64,000 nt of DNA from NCBI GenBank assembly GCA_944390045.1, contig CALXOO010000001.1, positions 158,002-222,001 on the forward strand. Reading direction: 5' to 3'. Positions 24,504 to 33,917 of the stretch are shown here, in pieces; the stretch's first letter is position 1; each line of letters opens with the position of its first letter. Both the position numbers and the translations under genes were made by a program. The notes beneath the pieces are model-generated. The model saw only the letters and a program-made list of their open reading frames with translations, made no database searches and was not told where the DNA came from. This DNA comes from an uncultured Spirochaetales bacterium (GTDB taxonomy: Bacteria; Spirochaetota; Spirochaetia; Sphaerochaetales; Sphaerochaetaceae).

Positions 24504-25598
24504 TCACTTGTTCCTGTGTTTCCTTTCCTGCTTCGCCTTGAGCTTCAGCTCGCCTTCGGTCGGCTTGTCGCTGGCCTCCTCGGCAACCGGATGGTCGTCG
24601 TAGAGGAAGCAGGCCACCTTGTGGTCCTTGCCGCAGTCGAACATCGGTGGAACGCACTTCGAGCACTTGTCCATCCTCTTCGCGCATCTGTCATAGAAGT
24701 AACAGCAGTGCCTCTCCTTGTCAGGACTGGGCACGTCGCCTTCCAGCACGATGCGCTTCCTGCCCCTTTCCAGCTTCGGGTCAGGGATCGGAGCAGCGGA
24801 GAGCAGGGCCTGAGTGTAGGGATGAAGCGGGTTGCTGTACAGCTCATCTGATGAGGAAATCTCCATGATCTTGCCCAGATACATGACGATGACGCGGTGA
24901 GAGATGTGCTGGATGACGCCGAGGTCATGGGCGATGAAGATGAAAGTGACCCCCATCTCCTTCTGGATGTCGCTGATCAGGTTGAGAATCTGTGCCTGGA
25001 TCGAGACATCGAGTGCCGAGACCGGCTCATCTGCCAGAATGATCTCCGGGTTCAGGGCCAGGGCGCGGGCAATGCCGATCCTCTGTCTCTGTCCGCCCGA
25101 GAACTCATGAGGATATCTGTTGATGAAGGCCTTGTTGATTCCGACCTTCTCCATCAGATCCTTGACGCGCTCGTCAAGCTCCTCTTCGGTATACTTCTTC
25201 TCAAGCAGGCCGCGTCTGTTGTAGATCCTCAGCGGCTCAAGGATGATGTTGCGGACCGTCATCCTCGGATCGAGCGAGGCATACGGATCCTGGAAGATCA
25301 TCTGTATGTTGCGTCTCTGCCTGAGCAGCGTGTCCCTGTCAGCAGTGCACAGGTCGACTCCATGAAAGAGGATCTGTCCCGTGGTTGGCTTGTACAGCTG
25401 GGCGATCGAGCGCACCGTCGTGCTCTTGCCGCAGCCGGACTCGCCGACGATTCCGACAGTCTCTCCCTTGTAGACATCGAAACTGATGCCGTCGACGGCA
25501 CGGACATAGCCGACTGTCTTCTTGAGCAGACCTCCTCCGTCAATGGGGAAGTGCTGCCGCAGGTCCTTTACGGATAAAATGAGTTCCTTGTTCTCCAT
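24504..25598 (-). CDS. oppF: Oligopeptide ABC transporter ATPase OppF
   Basis: A 364-residue OppF/DppF ATPase. It has Walker [32 protein letters not shown], signature FSGGQRQRIGIARALALNP and Walker B IILADEPVSALDVS. The C-terminal peptide-transporter region includes HPYTQALLSAAPIPDP and cysteines in RHCCYFYDRCAKRMDKC (oligopeptide_HPY, possible FeS or Zn site). The C-terminal tail is unusually rich in Lys/Glu. Its start overlaps the oppD stop (TGATG) behind GGGAGGTG. Confidence 0.95.
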   Translation of the reverse strand: MENKELILSVKDLRQHFPIDGGGLLKKTVGYVRAVDGISFDVYKGETVGIVGESGCGKSTTVRSIAQLYKPTTGQILFHGVDLCTADRDTLLRQRRNIQMIFQDPYASLDPRMTVRNIILEPLRIYNRRGLLEKKYTEEELDERVKDLMEKVGINKAFINRYPHEFSGGQRQRIGIARALALNPEIILADEPVSALDVSIQAQILNLISDIQKEMGVTFIFIAHDLGVIQHISHRVIVMYLGKIMEISSSDELYSNPLHPYTQALLSAAPIPDPKLERGRKRIVLEGDVPSPDKERHCCYFYDRCAKRMDKCSKCVPPMFDCGKDHKVACFLYDDHPVAEEASDKPTEGELKLKAKQERKHRNK

Positions 25599-26626
25599 CA
25601 GTTCGCACCTCCCTTCATTGCTTCCTGGATTTCCTCCTCGCTGCAGTTCAGCCAGCAGGCCACATAGTGATCATTGCCTGTCTTCTTCACGGGAGGATAG
25701 GCATGACGGCAGACCTCGCAGGTCCTGTCGCAGCGCGGGTGGAAGGGACAGCAGGGCGGAAGGTCAATGACGTTTGGCGGCTGGCCTTCGATGGAGAAGA
25801 GCCTCTCCTCCCTGTTGCCGTCCATCTTGGGCACAGAGGCAATAAGGCCTCTGGTGTAGGGGTGCAGGGGATTTGCGTACAGCTCGTCAGTATCTGCGCT
25901 CTCCACTATGCGTCCCGCGTACATGACGCAGACCTTGTCACACATTCCCGCAACGACGCCGAGGTCGTGTGTGATCAGGATGACAGCTGTCTTCAGCTCC
26001 GCGCTGATGCGCTTGATCAGCTCGAGGATCTGAGCCTGGATCGTGACATCGAGTGCAGTGGTCGGCTCGTCCGCGATCAGGAGGTCGGCGTTGCAGCTCA
26101 GTGCCATTGCTATCATGACACGCTGCCTCATTCCTCCGGAGAACTGGTGAGGATAGCAGTCTATCTTGGTCTCGGCAGAGGGAATTCCGACAAGCTTGAG
26201 CATGTGGATGGCCCTTTCTCTCGCCTCCTGCTTGGTCATGTCCTGGTGAAGCCTGATCGTCTCGATCATCTGGGTCGAGATCCTCAGGTATGGGTTGAGG
26301 CTGGTCATCGGGTCCTGGAAGATCATGGAGATCTTGTTGCCGCGGATGTTCCTCAGCTCCTTCTCGCTGAGCTTCATGATGTCTGTGCCGCGGTAGACAA
26401 CCTCTCCGCCAACGATCTTTCCCGGAGGGGAGGGCACAAGGCGCATGATCGAGAGATTGGTGACGCTCTTTCCGCAGCCGGACTCACCGACCAGACCGAC
26501 TGTCTCTCCCTCGTGCACTGTGAAGGAGACACCGTCTACCGCCTTGAGAATTCCGTTGTCTGTCTTGAAGTAGGTCTTGAGATCCCTGACTTCCAGAAGG
26601 ACTTTCGCTTCGTTGAACTTGTTCAT
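25598..26626 (-). CDS. oppD: Oligopeptide ABC transporter ATPase OppD
   Basis: A 342-residue OppD/DppD ATPase with Walker [32 protein letters not shown], signature [17 protein letters not shown], Walker [15 protein letters not shown] and the C-terminal [28 protein letters not shown] region. With OppF it powers peptide import. AAGGAGGAG precedes the ATG, 13 bases after the oppC stop. Confidence 0.95.
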   Translation of the reverse strand: MNKFNEAKVLLEVRDLKTYFKTDNGILKAVDGVSFTVHEGETVGLVGESGCGKSVTNLSIMRLVPSPPGKIVGGEVVYRGTDIMKLSEKELRNIRGNKISMIFQDPMTSLNPYLRISTQMIETIRLHQDMTKQEARERAIHMLKLVGIPSAETKIDCYPHQFSGGMRQRVMIAMALSCNADLLIADEPTTALDVTIQAQILELIKRISAELKTAVILITHDLGVVAGMCDKVCVMYAGRIVESADTDELYANPLHPYTRGLIASVPKMDGNREERLFSIEGQPPNVIDLPPCCPFHPRCDRTCEVCRHAYPPVKKTGNDHYVACWLNCSEEEIQEAMKGGAN

Positions 26627-26639
26627 TCAGTCTCCTCCT

Positions 26640-28235
26640 TTAAAGCTGGTTCTTGCTCTGCGGATCGAAGGCGTCGCGCAGTCCGTCTCCAAGGAAGTTC
26701 ATGGAGAAGAGGAAGATGACCATCACTATGCTGGGGATGATCAGCTTATAGGGGTAGAGTGCCATCGAGCTCACGGCGTCTCCGATCAGCGAGCCCCAGG
26801 AGGCATAAGGTGCCTGGACGCCCAGTCCGAGGAAGGACAGGAAGCTCTCCTGCATGATGAAGGCCGGGATCCTGATCGTCGAGTAGACGATGATGACGGA
26901 CAGGCTGTTCGGGATCATGTGGCGGAAGATGATGCTCATCGTTCCGACTCCCATGCTCCGCGCCGCCTCTACGTATTCCTGATTCTTGAGGCTCATGATC
27001 TGTCCGCGCACCATGCGGGCGATTGTCAGCCAGCTGACAAGGGCCAGCGCGAAGAAGAGGTTGATTATGTTGCGCCCGAAGATGGCCATACAGATGATGA
27101 CCAGCAGCATGTATGGCAGTCCGTACATGATGTCGACAAAGCGCATCAGGTAGTAATCGACCTTGCCGCCGAGATAGCCTGCAAGTGCACCCACGAGAAT
27201 GCCGATGAAGATGCTGGTGATGGTTCCGACCAGGCCGATCGCAATTGAGATCTGGCTGCCGTAGATGATCCTGCTCAGCAGGTCGCGTCCGAGGTAGTCA
27301 GTTCCGCAGATGTATCTCCTGTCGTGCATTCTGGAGACCTCGAGCTCGACATGAAGTCCGTTGGAGAGGTCAAAGACGCCACGGTAGGGGAGCTGGGCCC
27401 CGCCGGAGGTGATCATCGTGTTGATGTCGCTGGATGCACCGCGCTCGGCGAGCTGCTCGATGTAGCCGATGACATTCTGTATTGCCCTGGACTGGAAGGC
27501 ATCCTCGCCCATGGCATCCATCTCCATCTCGACAGCTGCGGTGAGATCCTCGCCTGTGAGGGATGAGTCATTTGCCCTCAGCTCGTTGGTCACTGTGGCG
27601 CTGACCTCATTGTACATGGACTGGTTCACGCTCTCGTAGTCACTTCCGATCAGGGATGCGTACAGCGTTATCAGCGTCTCATAGTCCATGTCCTCGATGT
27701 TGACCATCTGCCCATCAACCGGCGCGCTCACGCTGTTGATCGTGATCAGTGTCTCAGTCTCAATGTCCTCGAGGATGTTGTCGATTCTCCTCTGCTCTGA
27801 TGCGCTCCACTCGAAGCTGCCGTTCTCAAGAGCCTGTGTGCCGCGTTCGTAGACCAGGTCCCAGACATTGTTGGTCTTGCTGGCTGCGACCCAGGCCTCA
27901 ATCTGGGCATCCTCTTCTTCCGTGAGCACGAGTCTTCCCTGTCTCCATGCCTGGAAGAACAGGTTCTTCATCTCCTGCTCGAGCATGAGCTCTCCTGCCG
28001 TCTTGGTCAGCGAGGGGCGCAGGTTCCTGTGGCTCGTGATCGCCTGGTCATAGGGATACAGCGGCAGCAGGTCGGCAAAGATGGCGACCAGTGAGTAGAT
28101 GATGACGATTACGCCGCCGATGACGGCCATGCGGTTCTTCTTGAGCCTCTTCCAGGCCTCCTTTGTCAGGCTGGTGCCCACGATGGTCTGGTCAAACTCG
28201 TTAGTTGTTATTTCCTTCTTCTTTGTCAATGCCAT
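26640..28235 (-). CDS. oppC: Oligopeptide ABC permease OppC with a very large extracytoplasmic insertion
   Basis: A 531-residue OppC; typical members have about 300. The N-terminal segment (KKNRMAVIGGVIVIIYSLVA) and the standard permease core (CGTDYLGRDLLSRIIYGSQI, VEAARSMGVGTMSIIFRHMI, ESFLSFLGLGVQAPYASWG) are normal. Between them, residues about 80-300 form an acidic, mostly helical region containing LTEEEDAQIEAWVAASKT and SLTGEDLTAAVEMEMDAMGE. By topology this lies outside the cytoplasmic membrane. It has no frameshift and the flanks are in frame, so it looks like a real insertion. It may dock the binding protein or process peptides. Confidence 0.9.
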   Translation of the reverse strand: MALTKKKEITTNEFDQTIVGTSLTKEAWKRLKKNRMAVIGGVIVIIYSLVAIFADLLPLYPYDQAITSHRNLRPSLTKTAGELMLEQEMKNLFFQAWRQGRLVLTEEEDAQIEAWVAASKTNNVWDLVYERGTQALENGSFEWSASEQRRIDNILEDIETETLITINSVSAPVDGQMVNIEDMDYETLITLYASLIGSDYESVNQSMYNEVSATVTNELRANDSSLTGEDLTAAVEMEMDAMGEDAFQSRAIQNVIGYIEQLAERGASSDINTMITSGGAQLPYRGVFDLSNGLHVELEVSRMHDRRYICGTDYLGRDLLSRIIYGSQISIAIGLVGTITSIFIGILVGALAGYLGGKVDYYLMRFVDIMYGLPYMLLVIICMAIFGRNIINLFFALALVSWLTIARMVRGQIMSLKNQEYVEAARSMGVGTMSIIFRHMIPNSLSVIIVYSTIRIPAFIMQESFLSFLGLGVQAPYASWGSLIGDAVSSMALYPYKLIIPSIVMVIFLFSMNFLGDGLRDAFDPQSKNQL

Positions 28236-28245
28236 TCCGACCCCC

Positions 28246-29175
28246 TTACTTGTAGCTGATCCTCGGATCGAGGTAGGCGTAGACGATATCGACTATGAAG
28301 TTCATCACGATGAGGATGACGGAGTAGACGATGACGACGCCGACAATGAGCGTGTAGTCGCGGTTGAATGACGACTGGACGAAGAACTTGCCAAGTCCCG
28401 GAACGAGGAAGACCTGCTCGACCACGATACTTCCCGTGAGGATTCCGGCAAAGGCCGGTCCGAGGTAGCTGACAACCGGCAGCATGGCACCCTTCATCGC
28501 ATGCTTGAAGACGATCGTGCTGTTCTTCATGCCCTTGGCGCGTGCCGTGCGGATGTAGTCGCTCCTGAGTGTCTCCACCATGCTTGAGCGCGTCAGGCGG
28601 GCTATGTCCGCATAATAGGCGAACGAGAGTGCCACGGTCGGCAGGACCATGGTCCTCAATGGCGCGTCATTCATGAACCATCCTGTCGTTGGGAACCATC
28701 CCAGCGTCATGCAGAACACCTGCTGCAGGAAGGGGGCGAAGACGAAGAGCGGTATGGACAGTCCCAGTGCCGCCAGCGACATCGGAATGTAGTCAAGCAG
28801 CGTGTTCTGCCTCACCGCCGCCAGCACCCCCAGCGATATGCCGAAGATCAGCGCCACCCCCATGGCCATGCAGCCCAGGATGATGGAATTGGGCAGGGAT
28901 ACCGCGATAAGCGTGTTCACATCGTAGTCCTTGTACTTGTAGCTGGGCCCGAGATCGCCGCGGATGACATCGAACATGTAGCGTCCGTACTGGACAATAA
29001 GAGGCTCGTCCATATGATATTTGGCCTCTATGTTTCTCTTTACAGCCTCAGGAAGGGCCCTTTCCCCATCGAACGGACCACCTGGCGCGATGCGCACAAT
29101 AAAGAAGCTGAGAGTAACAATGATGAACAGAGTGGGGATCATGCCCACCAGTCTTTTGATAATATACTTTGTCAT
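28246..29175 (-). CDS. oppB: Oligopeptide ABC permease OppB
   Basis: A 309-residue permease with six membrane segments. It begins MTKYIIKRLVGMIPTLFIIV and carries RTARAKGMKNSTIVFKHAMK (the EAA-type loop) and PGLGKFFVQSSFNRDYTLIV. ATG 29175 has AAGGAG eight bases upstream; a longer in-frame reading that starts 27 codons earlier has no such site. It is the first gene of oppBCDF. A likely binding protein, oppA, is 14 kb away at 43-44.7 kb. Confidence 0.94.
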   Translation of the reverse strand: MTKYIIKRLVGMIPTLFIIVTLSFFIVRIAPGGPFDGERALPEAVKRNIEAKYHMDEPLIVQYGRYMFDVIRGDLGPSYKYKDYDVNTLIAVSLPNSIILGCMAMGVALIFGISLGVLAAVRQNTLLDYIPMSLAALGLSIPLFVFAPFLQQVFCMTLGWFPTTGWFMNDAPLRTMVLPTVALSFAYYADIARLTRSSMVETLRSDYIRTARAKGMKNSTIVFKHAMKGAMLPVVSYLGPAFAGILTGSIVVEQVFLVPGLGKFFVQSSFNRDYTLIVGVVIVYSVILIVMNFIVDIVYAYLDPRISYK

Positions 29176-29307
29176 CAGGTTATACTCCTTCGCAATGTGC
29201 CTATTTAAAAGCATTTTTTCTTCTTGTGCAACAGATTTGCAAATGGATTGCATCATTATGCAAATGATGTATCACAAGATCATATGGACTTGTCCCGTCA
29301 AAGAATG

Positions 29308-29313
29308 TAACTT
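29308..29313 (+). promoter_or_regulatory. Possible -10 element for nnr
   Basis: TAACTT lies six bases before the nnr ATG, with no ribosome site between. A -35 is not obvious, so support is limited to the spacing pattern. Confidence 0.3.
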
Positions 29314-29319
29314 AAGGCC

Positions 29320-30711
29320 ATGAGAAGGCTTTACAGTGCGGCAGACTGCCTTTCCTGTGACAGGAAAAGTATTGAAGAGTATGGAATTCCGTCCCTCTCC
29401 CTGATGGAGGAGGCGGTCTGCGGTGCTCTGGCCCTGATAAAGGAAAAACTACATCAAAACTCCACAATCCTCTTCGTGGCCGGCTGCGGCAACAACGGAG
29501 CCGATGCCCTGGCTCTGGCACGGCTGGTCCACACCCATGCGCTGGCCAGAGTCCTCGTACTCGCACTTCCCGGCAGGGAGAGGCAGGAGCGCAGGATCCA
29601 GCGTACTGCCTGCGAGAGAACCGGGATCAGTTTTGTCACTGAGCTTTGTGAATGCGACGTGCTTGTCGACGGCCTGCTCGGCGCCGGACTGAGAGGAGAT
29701 GTGGACAGTACCGCCGCGTCCCTGATCGATGCGATGAATGCCCTGCGCTGCGGTTTCAGGGTGGCTCTGGATGTCCCCAGCGGCCTTGGTGACGGCACTC
29801 CGCTGGACCATGTCTTCCGCTCGGATCTTGTCATCACATTCGGTCTGGACAAGAGGTGCCTCCATTCGCGCCGGGCACATGAGCACTACAGCGAGCTTGC
29901 CTTTGTGCCTCTCGGCTACCCCCAGGAGGCGGTGGAGGACAGCAGCATCCGCCTGCATGAGCTGGATGAATACAGGCCTCTCTGCCTCTCTGCTTCTGAT
30001 TATAAGGTAACCAGAGGGCGGTTCGCGGTCATAGGGGGAAGTCCCGAATACGTCGGTGCGGTGCGTCTTGCCGCTAGGGCGGCCTTCAGCGCTGGTGCCG
30101 GCATGCTCACGGTCTTCACGCACCCGGATCTCATCCAGCTTGTCAGCCTTGAGTGCGGCGCATCCGTGATGGTCCGGCCTTATGATGACTTTCCTGCCCT
30201 GGCAGACAGCTTTGATGCCGTCCTTGCAGGACCCGGACTGGGGAAGGAAGCTGAGAGGATAGTCGAGATGATTGTCCGCTCATACCGCAGGGGACGTCTG
30301 ATCCTCGATGCCGATGCGATAAGGGCCTACAGAGGCGGGGCCGGGGCCGGACGCCTTGTGCTCACTCCGCATGTCGGAGAGTTCTCAAGCCTCGCAGGGC
30401 GCTCTTCTTTCTCTTCCAGCGATGATTTCTACAGCTGCCTGTGTGCGACAGCCAGAAAACTTGACGCCGTGATAGTGTACAAGGCTGAGACCGTGTACAT
30501 TGCGGACGGGGATGAAGTTGACATCGTCGAAGGCCTGAATCCTTCTCTCGGTGTCGCCGGAAGCGGTGATGTTCTCTCCGGACTCATGCTTGCGGAAAGT
30601 GATCCGCTGCAGGCCGTGCTGCTGCACCAGAGGACGGGCAGGGCACTTGCCTCCCGCTGCGGCTACTACAGTGCCGACGAGCTTGCTTCGGCCGTGGGGG
30701 TGGAACGTTGA
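29320..30711 (+). CDS. nnr: Bifunctional NAD(P)H-hydrate repair enzyme (epimerase and ADP-dependent dehydratase)
   Basis: A 463-residue fusion. Residues 1-200 are the YjeF N-terminal epimerase (LFVAGCGNNGADALALARLV, DVLVDGLLGAGLRGDVD, ALDVPSGLGDGTPL). Residues 225-463 are the ribokinase-like dehydratase (RGRFAVIGGSPEYVGAVRLA, LILDADAIRAY, LVLTPHVGEFSSLAG, GVAGSGDVLSGLMLAESDP). Together they restore damaged, hydrated NADH and NADPH. The epimerase part is slightly short of the usual length. It starts a gene chain in which the next gene overlaps its stop. Confidence 0.95.
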   Translation: MRRLYSAADCLSCDRKSIEEYGIPSLSLMEEAVCGALALIKEKLHQNSTILFVAGCGNNGADALALARLVHTHALARVLVLALPGRERQERRIQRTACERTGISFVTELCECDVLVDGLLGAGLRGDVDSTAASLIDAMNALRCGFRVALDVPSGLGDGTPLDHVFRSDLVITFGLDKRCLHSRRAHEHYSELAFVPLGYPQEAVEDSSIRLHELDEYRPLCLSASDYKVTRGRFAVIGGSPEYVGAVRLAARAAFSAGAGMLTVFTHPDLIQLVSLECGASVMVRPYDDFPALADSFDAVLAGPGLGKEAERIVEMIVRSYRRGRLILDADAIRAYRGGAGAGRLVLTPHVGEFSSLAGRSSFSSSDDFYSCLCATARKLDAVIVYKAETVYIADGDEVDIVEGLNPSLGVAGSGDVLSGLMLAESDPLQAVLLHQRTGRALASRCGYYSADELASAVGVER

Positions 30712-31088
30712 TCCAGATCTGGTTTCTCACACTGTGCTATTTCCTGGTCACGATTCTCATCCTCTTCCTGGATGACTACAGGCTGACGCTGGGCTTCATG
30801 CTCACCTTCCGCCACAGGCTCATAGTTGACCGGAGGCTGAGGCTGGCAATGGCGGCCGGCGGTCTCGTGCTCGCAGTCCTCCAGCTGCTTTTCCCCATGG
30901 ATCCGGGCCCGAGGGTGCTGGGTGACCTCTTTGGTGCCCTGCTGTGCATCTTCATTGCGATATACTATCTGCGGTACGCGGATGAGGACAGAAAGACCTA
31001 TCTCAGACTCAGCGACCGGACCTGTGCAGTAATGCTCACGGTCTTCACGCTGGCTCACTTTCTCTTTCCCTTCCTCGTGCTGATCTAG
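30708..31088 (+). CDS. Small four-helix membrane protein, unknown
   Basis: A 126-residue protein with about four hydrophobic segments (WFLTLCYFLVTILILFL, AAGGLVLAVLQLLFPM, LGDLFGALLCIFIAIYYL, AVMLTVFTLAHFLFPFLVL). It is not assigned to a family. The start is a TTG overlapping the nnr stop. It lies between nnr and a NUDIX gene in an apparent operon. Confidence 0.65.
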   Translation: MIQIWFLTLCYFLVTILILFLDDYRLTLGFMLTFRHRLIVDRRLRLAMAAGGLVLAVLQLLFPMDPGPRVLGDLFGALLCIFIAIYYLRYADEDRKTYLRLSDRTCAVMLTVFTLAHFLFPFLVLI

Positions 31089-31097
31089 GAGGCAGCC

Positions 31098-31493
31098 ATG
31101 GATGAGAGAATAACTACGGCCGGAATCGTGGAGCAGGACGGGCTCTACCTTGTCGGACTCCGCAGCACAGGCGGCAGTGCCAGCAACGGGATGTGGGAGT
31201 TCATCGGAGGCAAGAACCGGTATGGGGAGACGGTGGAGGAGACACTTGAGAGGGAGTTTCAGGAAGAACTCGGAGCAGAGATAAAGGTCGGCCGCCATAT
31301 CTGCGACGTCGACTTTGTCAACAACGGCACGCTCTATCATCTCAGGGCCCATGAGGTCACTCTTCTCTCTCAGAACCTGCAGCTGAGCGTGCACAGCCGT
31401 CTGGAATGGATTCCGCTCTCCCGTCTGTCCGGCCTCGAGATGGTGCCTTCGGACCGGAAAATCGTGGAATATCTGGAAAGAGGCCGCGCCTGA
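31098..31493 (+). CDS. NUDIX hydrolase (MutT-like)
   Basis: A 131-residue NUDIX domain. The Nudix box runs GGKNRYGETVEETLEREFQE then ELGAE, matching GX5EX7REUXEEXGU. IVEQDGLYLVGLRS at the N-terminus and MWEFIGG fit the MutT/8-oxo-dGTP branch, so it probably cleans oxidised nucleotides or related diphosphates. AGGAGGCAGCC precedes the ATG. Confidence 0.92.
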   Translation: MDERITTAGIVEQDGLYLVGLRSTGGSASNGMWEFIGGKNRYGETVEETLEREFQEELGAEIKVGRHICDVDFVNNGTLYHLRAHEVTLLSQNLQLSVHSRLEWIPLSRLSGLEMVPSDRKIVEYLERGRA

Positions 31494-31558
31494 ATCTTTT
31501 CAAAGCCCTGCCAAAAGGAATAAAGTAGTCCAAACCACAGGAATGGAGGTGCTTGCAT

Positions 31559-32587
31559 ATGGTCAAGAAAGATATTGACTGGTCTTCTATCGGATTCGGC
31601 TACATCCGTACGGACTACCGCTACAGCCGCATCTGGAAGGATGGAAAATGGGAGGAGGGCGGACTCACAGACAAGAGCGAGGTCACCATCAGCGAGTGCG
31701 CAGGTGTCCTGCAGTATGCCCAGACCGGCTTCGAGGGGCTTAAGGTCTATGAGACCAAAAACGGCGACATTGTCGCCTTCAGGCCTGATCTCAACGCCCA
31801 GCGGCTCCAGAGCACATGCAGGCGTCTGGTCATGCCGGAGATTTCTACTGAGGACTTCATCAGCGCCCTGGATGAGCTTGTCAGGGCGAACCTGGCATAT
31901 GTGCCTCCGTTCGGCAGCGGTGCGACCCTCTATATCAGACCCTTCATCTACGGCTGCGGCCCCGTCATCGGCGTCGCTCCGTCGCCAAGTTACGAGTTCA
32001 GGATGTTCTGCACCCCTGTGGGCCCGTATTTCAAGGGGGGAGTCAGGCCCATCAGGATCATGCTCTCCGACTTTGACAGGGCAGCCCCGCACGGAACCGG
32101 AGACATCAAGGCCGGACTTAACTATGCCATGAGCCTCTATGCAGGTGAGATGGCGCACAAGGCCGGCTACAATGAGAACATGTATCTTGACGCTGCGACC
32201 AGGACCTATGTCGAGGAGACGGGTGGAGCGAACTTCATCTTCGTCACCAGGGACGGGCGCAAGGTCGTCACACCCAAGTCAGATTCCATCCTTCCCTCAA
32301 TCACCAGGCGCTCGCTCATGGTCGTCGCCAGGGACTATCTCGGACTCGAGGTCGAGGAGAGACCTGTCCGCTTTGATGAGGTGGAGGACTTCGCCGAGGT
32401 CGGACTGTGCGGAACCGCGGCGGTCATCAGCCCGGTGGGCCTGATCCACACAAAGGAGAAGGACATACTCGTTCCCAGCGGAATGGAGGAGATGGGTCCT
32501 GTCCTGACAAAGCTCAGGGAGACCATCACCGGTATCCAGATGGGAGAGATCGAGGGTCCTGCCGGCTGGGTGCACAGAATCTGCTGA
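31559..32587 (+). CDS. ilvE: Branched-chain amino acid aminotransferase
   Basis: A 342-residue class IV (D-amino-acid-type fold) PLP aminotransferase of the long bacterial/eukaryotic BCAT kind. Motifs: GFGYIRTDYRYSRIW, QYAQTGFEGLKVYETKNG, FRPDLNAQRLQSTCRRL, GATLYIRPFIYGCGPVIG, KAGLNYAMSLYAGEMAHKAG (PLP lysine region), YVEETGGANFIFVTRDG and VGLCGTAAVISPVG. It makes or degrades Leu, Ile and Val. ATG 31559 follows GGAGG by nine bases. A possible promoter is TTTCAA, 17 bases, TAAAGT upstream. Confidence 0.96.
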   Translation: MVKKDIDWSSIGFGYIRTDYRYSRIWKDGKWEEGGLTDKSEVTISECAGVLQYAQTGFEGLKVYETKNGDIVAFRPDLNAQRLQSTCRRLVMPEISTEDFISALDELVRANLAYVPPFGSGATLYIRPFIYGCGPVIGVAPSPSYEFRMFCTPVGPYFKGGVRPIRIMLSDFDRAAPHGTGDIKAGLNYAMSLYAGEMAHKAGYNENMYLDAATRTYVEETGGANFIFVTRDGRKVVTPKSDSILPSITRRSLMVVARDYLGLEVEERPVRFDEVEDFAEVGLCGTAAVISPVGLIHTKEKDILVPSGMEEMGPVLTKLRETITGIQMGEIEGPAGWVHRIC

Positions 32588-32597
32588 CAGATTCAGG

Positions 32598-32621
32598 CCG
32601 GGCAGTCAGCTGTCTGCCCGG
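32598..32621 (+). terminator. Hairpin after ilvE
   Basis: CCGGGCAG (32598-32605) pairs with CTGCCCGG (32614-32621). The T-run is weak (TCTCAATT), and the htrA -35 starts seven bases later. Confidence 0.55.
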
Positions 32622-32627
32622 TCTCAA

Positions 32628-32656
32628 TTGACCCTGTATGGACCTTCTGTTATTTT
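32628..32656 (+). promoter_or_regulatory. Promoter of htrA
   Basis: TTGACC (32628-32633), a 17-base spacer and TATTTT (32651-32656), followed by exactly seven bases and GTG 32664. There is no ribosome site, so the transcript is probably leaderless. Confidence 0.65.
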
Positions 32657-32663
32657 TCTCCAC

Positions 32664-33917
32664 GTGAAAGACAAGCTCCCTCTGTCAAGGATTATCCTGG
32701 CCTGTGCCCTCTTTGTGGTCGTGGTGTCAGTTCTCGTCCTCCTCTCCCTGTGGACAGTGAGGATAGCTTCTCAGAAGCGCAGTGATGAACTGATGCGCGA
32801 GATTGAGAATGTGACAGCCCAGGGCGGTGAGAGCGCCCTTCTGGCGCTTGCCGGCTACCAGGTGGACAATATATTCCACTCCGATGAAGGCCTCATTCTC
32901 TTTGAGGAGGGCAACCAGAGCTGGAAGTACTCTGCTGACGAACTGCAGAACATCACTGTATATGAACGCTGTGCGCCCAGTGTCGTCGAGATATATGTCT
33001 CAAGCGATCTGAGCCAGTCAACTGGCTGCGGCGTAATCATCTCCAGCAGTGGATATATTGTGACAAACACCCATGTCGTCAGTCAGGACGGCGTCATCAC
33101 CGTGCGTTTTCATGACGGCACACAGGCAGAGGCCACGCTGGTCGGAAGCGATCCGATCACTGACATAGCCGTGATCAGCGTCGAGGTGACACAGCCGCTG
33201 ACACCTGTCTCCCTTCTTTCCGCTGACGAGCTCGTCGTGGGCCAGAAGATCATCGCAATTGGTTCGCCGTACGGCTACTCCTGGTCACAGAGCGTGGGTA
33301 CAGTCTCTGCTCTGGAGAGGACTGTCACATCGTCCACTGGTGTCTCGCTTTCCGGCCTCATACAGACAGATGCCCAGATCAATCCGGGCAACAGCGGCGG
33401 CCCGCTTCTGGACAGCAGGGGAAACATGGTCGGACTGGTCACTGCAATTTACTCAACCAGCGGTTCAAGCCAGGGCGTGAGTTTTGCGATCCCTGTCGAC
33501 ACCGTGGTCGATGTTGCCGGAAGTCTGATCAGGGACGGACGGGTCAGCCGTGGTACCCTGGATATTCTCAGCGTTGAGCTGAATCCGATGATAGTTGACT
33601 ATGCCGGCCTGCCTGTAAGCGAGGGAATCCTGATCAGTCAGGTGGTTCCTGCCGGAGAGGCGGACCGGGCCGGACTGAGAGGCGGAAACACCAGGGTAGC
33701 CTATGGAAACAGCGTCATCTACCTCGGAGGGGACATCATAACCGCACTGGACGGCGTGCCGGTCACCGGCTATAACGACTATTACGCCTTCATGGCGGAC
33801 ACGGCCAGCACTGACCGGGTCGATGTGACTGTGGTACGCGACGGACAGACCCTTACCGTGAAAAATGTCCAGCTTGTCGAGCAGACTGTTGAGAACATGA
33901 GGTGGCTTGTCAGATGA
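32664..33917 (+). CDS. HtrA/DegP-type serine protease with one PDZ domain
   Basis: A protein of about 417 residues with one N-terminal membrane anchor (IILACALFVVVVSVLVLLSL). The trypsin-like domain shows all catalytic residues: His in YIVTNTHVVSQDG, Asp in DPITDIAVISVE, Ser in NPGNSGGPLLDSRG. A PDZ domain follows (EGILISQVVPAGEADRAGLR, GGDIITALDGVPVTGYND). It acts on misfolded or envelope proteins outside the cytoplasmic membrane. GTG 32664 is preferred because upstream in-frame codons lie in the promoter. Its stop overlaps the uvrB start (ATGA). Confidence 0.93.
   Translation: MKDKLPLSRIILACALFVVVVSVLVLLSLWTVRIASQKRSDELMREIENVTAQGGESALLALAGYQVDNIFHSDEGLILFEEGNQSWKYSADELQNITVYERCAPSVVEIYVSSDLSQSTGCGVIISSSGYIVTNTHVVSQDGVITVRFHDGTQAEATLVGSDPITDIAVISVEVTQPLTPVSLLSADELVVGQKIIAIGSPYGYSWSQSVGTVSALERTVTSSTGVSLSGLIQTDAQINPGNSGGPLLDSRGNMVGLVTAIYSTSGSSQGVSFAIPVDTVVDVAGSLIRDGRVSRGTLDILSVELNPMIVDYAGLPVSEGILISQVVPAGEADRAGLRGGNTRVAYGNSVIYLGGDIITALDGVPVTGYNDYYAFMADTASTDRVDVTVVRDGQTLTVKNVQLVEQTVENMRWLVR

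Noticed and set aside
25667..26719. Long plus-strand open frame of 350 codons
   Set aside because: It is a mirror of oppD and the end of oppC; the minus-strand frames carry the complete ABC motifs.
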